DNA from: Chamaea fasciata | Lineage: Eukaryota; Chordata; Aves; Passeriformes; Sylviidae | Reading direction: 5' to 3' | DNA: 64,000 nt | Assembly (NCBI GenBank): GCA_029207755.1 | Contig: JARCOQ010000101.1 | Span: 182,568 to 246,567 of the forward strand | Shown: one piece after another, positions 62,111 through 64,000 of the stretch | Layout of the letters: every line of letters begins with the position of its first letter | How positions within the stretch are numbered: position 1 is the stretch's first letter | Notes under the pieces: generated by a model | The model's database searches: none | Told to the model about the DNA's origin: nothing | The model's input: only the letters and a program-made list of their open reading frames with translations | Program-made: the position numbers and the translations under genes

Positions 62111-63994
62111 AACGGAACAGGATTTCTTCCAGATGCAAGCTGCCACAAGCTGGAAGCCTGGCTTCCCATGGAGGAACAATTGCCATCTGCCAACTGACAT
62201 CAGGCACCTGGGCAGCTGACTTTACTTACCCCTGGAAACAGGCCATCATTTGTGCCCAACTCCCTCAGCCGGGCGCCTGGCCTCGGCCACCTACAATCCA
62301 GAACGGAACAGGATTTCTTCCAGATGCAAGCTGCCACAAACTGGAAGACTTGCTTCCCTTGGAGGGCCAAAGTCCTCCTAAAAACTGACATCAGGCACCT
62401 GGGCAGCTGACTTTACTTACCCCTGGAAACAGGCCATCCTTTGTTCCCAACTCCCTTAGCCAGGCACCAGGCCTCGGCCACCTACGATCCCAAACGGAAC
62501 AGGATTTCTTCAAGATGCAAGCTGCCACAAGCCGGAAGCCTGGCTGCTCTTGGAGGGCCAAAGGCCTCCTACAAACTGACATCAGGCACCTGGGCAGCTG
62601 ACTTTACTTACCCCTGGAAACAGGCCATCATTTGTGCCCAACTCCCTCTGACGGGCACGTGGCCTTGGCCACCTGCAATCCCGAATGGATCTGGATTTCT
62701 TCCAGATTCAAGCTGCCACAAACTGGAAGACTAGTTTCCCTTGAAGGGCCAAAGGCCTCCTACAAACTGACATCAGGCACCTGGGCAGCTGACTTTACTT
62801 ACCCCTGGAAACAGGCCATCATTTGTGCCCACCTCCCTCTGCCGGGCACCTGGCCTCGGCCACCTACAATCCCAAACGGAACAGGATTTCTTCCAGACAC
62901 AAGCTGCCACAAGCTGGAAGCCTGGCTTCCCATGGAGAGCCAAAGGCCTCCTACAAACTGAGATCAGGCACCTGGGCAGCTGACTTTACTTACCCCTGGA
63001 AACAGGCCATCATTTGTGCCCAACTCCCTCTGCAGGGCACCTAGCCTCGGCCACCTACAATCCCGAATGGAACAGGATTTCTTCCAGATGCAAGCTGCCA
63101 CAAGCTGGAAGCCTGGCTTCCCATGGAGGAACAATTGCCATCTGCCAACTGACATCAGGCACCTGGGCAGCTGACTTTACTTACCCCTGGAAACAGGCCA
63201 TCATTTGTGCCCAACTCCCTCTGCCGGGCGCCTGGCCTCGGCCACCTACAATCCAGAACGGAACAGGATTTCTTCGCGATGCAAGCTGCCACAAACTGGA
63301 AGACTTGCTTCCCTTGGAGGGCCAAAGTCCTCCTACAAACTGACATCAGGCACCTGGGCAGCTGACTTTACTTACCCCTGGAAACAGGCCATCCTTTGTT
63401 CCCAACTCCCTTAGCCAGGCACCAGGCCTCGGCCACCTACGATCCCAAACGGAACAGGATTTCTTCAAGATTCAAGCTGCCACAAGCCGGAAGCCTGGCT
63501 GCTCTTGGAGGGCCAAAGGCCTCCTACAAACTGAGATCAGGCACCTGGGCAGCTGACTTTACTTACCCCTGGAAACAGGCCATCATTTGTGCCCACCTCC
63601 CTCTGCCGGGGCACCTGGCCTCGGCCACCTACAATGCCAAACGGAACAGGATTTCTTCCAGATGCAAGCTGCCACAAGCTGGAAGCCTGGCTTCCCATGG
63701 AGGGCCAAAGGCCTCCTACAAACTGACATCAGGCACCTGGGCAGCTGACTTTACTTACCCCTGGATACAGGCCATCATTTGTGCCCAACTCCCTCTGCCG
63801 GGCACCTGGCCTCGGCCACCTGCAATCCCGAATGTAACAGGATTTCTTCCAGATGCAAGCTGCCACAAACTGGAAGACTAGTTTCCCTTGAAGGGCCAAA
63901 TGCCTCCTACAAACTGACATCAGGCACCTGGGCAGCTGACTTTACTTACCCCTCGAAACAGGCCATCATTTGCGCACAACTCCCTCTGCCGGCC
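62111..63994 (+). repeat. Block M, copy 2, running to the window end
   Basis: Second copy of 55424-57306. Two units here share a private change, ACTGAGATCAGG near 62959 and 63532, seen nowhere else, as if one mutation had spread to a neighbour 573 bp (three monomers) away. The last bases read CCGGCCACGCTG instead of the CCGGCCACCTGG expected. The window ends there, so this may be a variant or an end effect. Confidence 0.85.
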
Positions 63995-64000
63995 ACGCTG

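Larger units (their letters stand above)
1..64000 (+). repeat. 191-bp satellite DNA array, about 335 head-to-tail monomers
   Basis: The same unit returns every 191 bp from the first to the last base. Landmarks in order are CAGGCACCTGGGCAGCTGAC, TTTACTTACCCCTGG, AAACAGGCCATC, CCCAACTCCCTCTGCCGGGC, CTCGGCCACCTACAATCC, GGAACAGGATTTCTTCC, GATGCAAGCTGCCACAA, CTGGAAG and GGCCAAAGGCCTCC. Spacing stays at 191 bp apart from isolated 1-2 bp indels. All units point the same way, and neither array edge lies in the window. No transposon, simple-repeat tract, telomeric repeat or unique sequence interrupts it. Known biology: such homogeneous arrays are typical of centromeric and pericentromeric heterochromatin. 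Inference: a vertebrate chromosome, possibly avian. No gene is supported anywhere inside. Confidence 0.98.

Noticed and set aside
1..64000. Hundreds of overlapping open frames of 63-120 codons on both strands, with repeated proteins such as MCPTPSAGH... and MSVCRRPLAL...
   Set aside because: They recur every 191 bp in phase with the satellite. Since 191 is not a multiple of three, the same DNA is read in all frames in turn. Opposite strands are open at once, many starts are GTG or internal, and variants disregard codon position. No protein family is recognisable. They are artefacts of a stop-poor repeat.
1..64000. CRISPR array
   Set aside because: CRISPR arrays have short direct repeats separated by unrelated spacers. 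Here the full 191-bp unit is repeated with no unique spacer, and there are no cas genes.
1..64000. G-quadruplex potential from GGG and CCC runs
   Set aside because: Each unit has several runs of three, but the loops between them are over 20 bases in places, so the canonical four-run motif with short loops is not met.
1..64000. Transposable element, LTR or retroviral remnant
   Set aside because: No break in the 191-bp period, no target-site duplication, poly-A tail, LTR or recognisable polymerase motif was found in any frame.
1..64000. Telomeric or subtelomeric repeats (TTAGGG)
   Set aside because: No TTAGGG or CCCTAA tandem tract was seen.
1..64000. tRNA, rRNA or other structured RNA gene
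   Set aside because: The hairpins seen are short symmetries repeated in every unit; none fits a tRNA cloverleaf or rRNA segment, and there is no unique copy.
63985..64000. Array edge at the end of the window (CCGGCCACGCTG)
   Set aside because: Only the last few bases deviate from the expected CCGGCCACCTGG. That is too short to tell an array end from a single variant or the window cut.

Overview
The whole 64-kb window is one uninterrupted head-to-tail satellite DNA array. The repeat unit is 191 bp, giving about 335 monomers, all in the same orientation. I find no unique-sequence gap, transposable element, RNA gene or credible protein-coding gene. The hand-read consensus unit is about 57-58% GC. 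This is the organisation of vertebrate centromeric or pericentromeric (or other heterochromatic) DNA, not of a bacterial or gene-bearing region. The best guess for origin is a bird: a GC-rich satellite of exactly 191 bp fits the length of the zebra finch satellite known as Tgut191A. That rests on length, GC content and organisation only, because I cannot align to a reference here.

Monomers differ by linked sets of substitutions, and long series of monomers recur in the same order, so the array has nested higher-order structure. In the left domain (1 to about 20.5 kb), block 1-1420 recurs at 8593-10012 and block 1444-5670 recurs at 10418-14644, where I noticed two differences in 4227 bp. The basic offset is 8592 bp, about 45 monomers. 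A 14-monomer duplication (2672 bp) is nested inside it. The middle domain (about 20.5-31.8 kb) is a patchwork with short recent duplications: a 382-bp dimer at 25517-26368 and a 7-monomer, 1337-bp unit at 26986-29885. The right domain (about 31.8-64 kb) holds a 24-monomer repeat (4585 bp; 31788-35917 and 36373-40502) and a second 45-monomer periodicity (8594 bp; 46337-49592 and 54931-58186). It also holds blocks of distinctly more diverged monomers (41.6-43.5, 48.7-52.1 and 57.3-60.5 kb).

Within the monomer, the recurring small-scale structure is: a near-perfect dyad (GGAAGCC-T-GGCTTCC), a GGCC-rich hairpin (GGAGGGCCAAAGGCCTCC), a pair of adjacent E-box-type hexamers (CACCTG-GG-CAGCTG), and about four CpG sites whose variants are mostly CG to TG or CA, as expected from methylation-driven decay. 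The many short open frames on both strands are by-products of a repeat length not divisible by three and are not annotated as genes. The interest of the window lies in how the array evolves (unequal exchange, conversion-like mosaics, layered duplications) and in its possible centromeric role.
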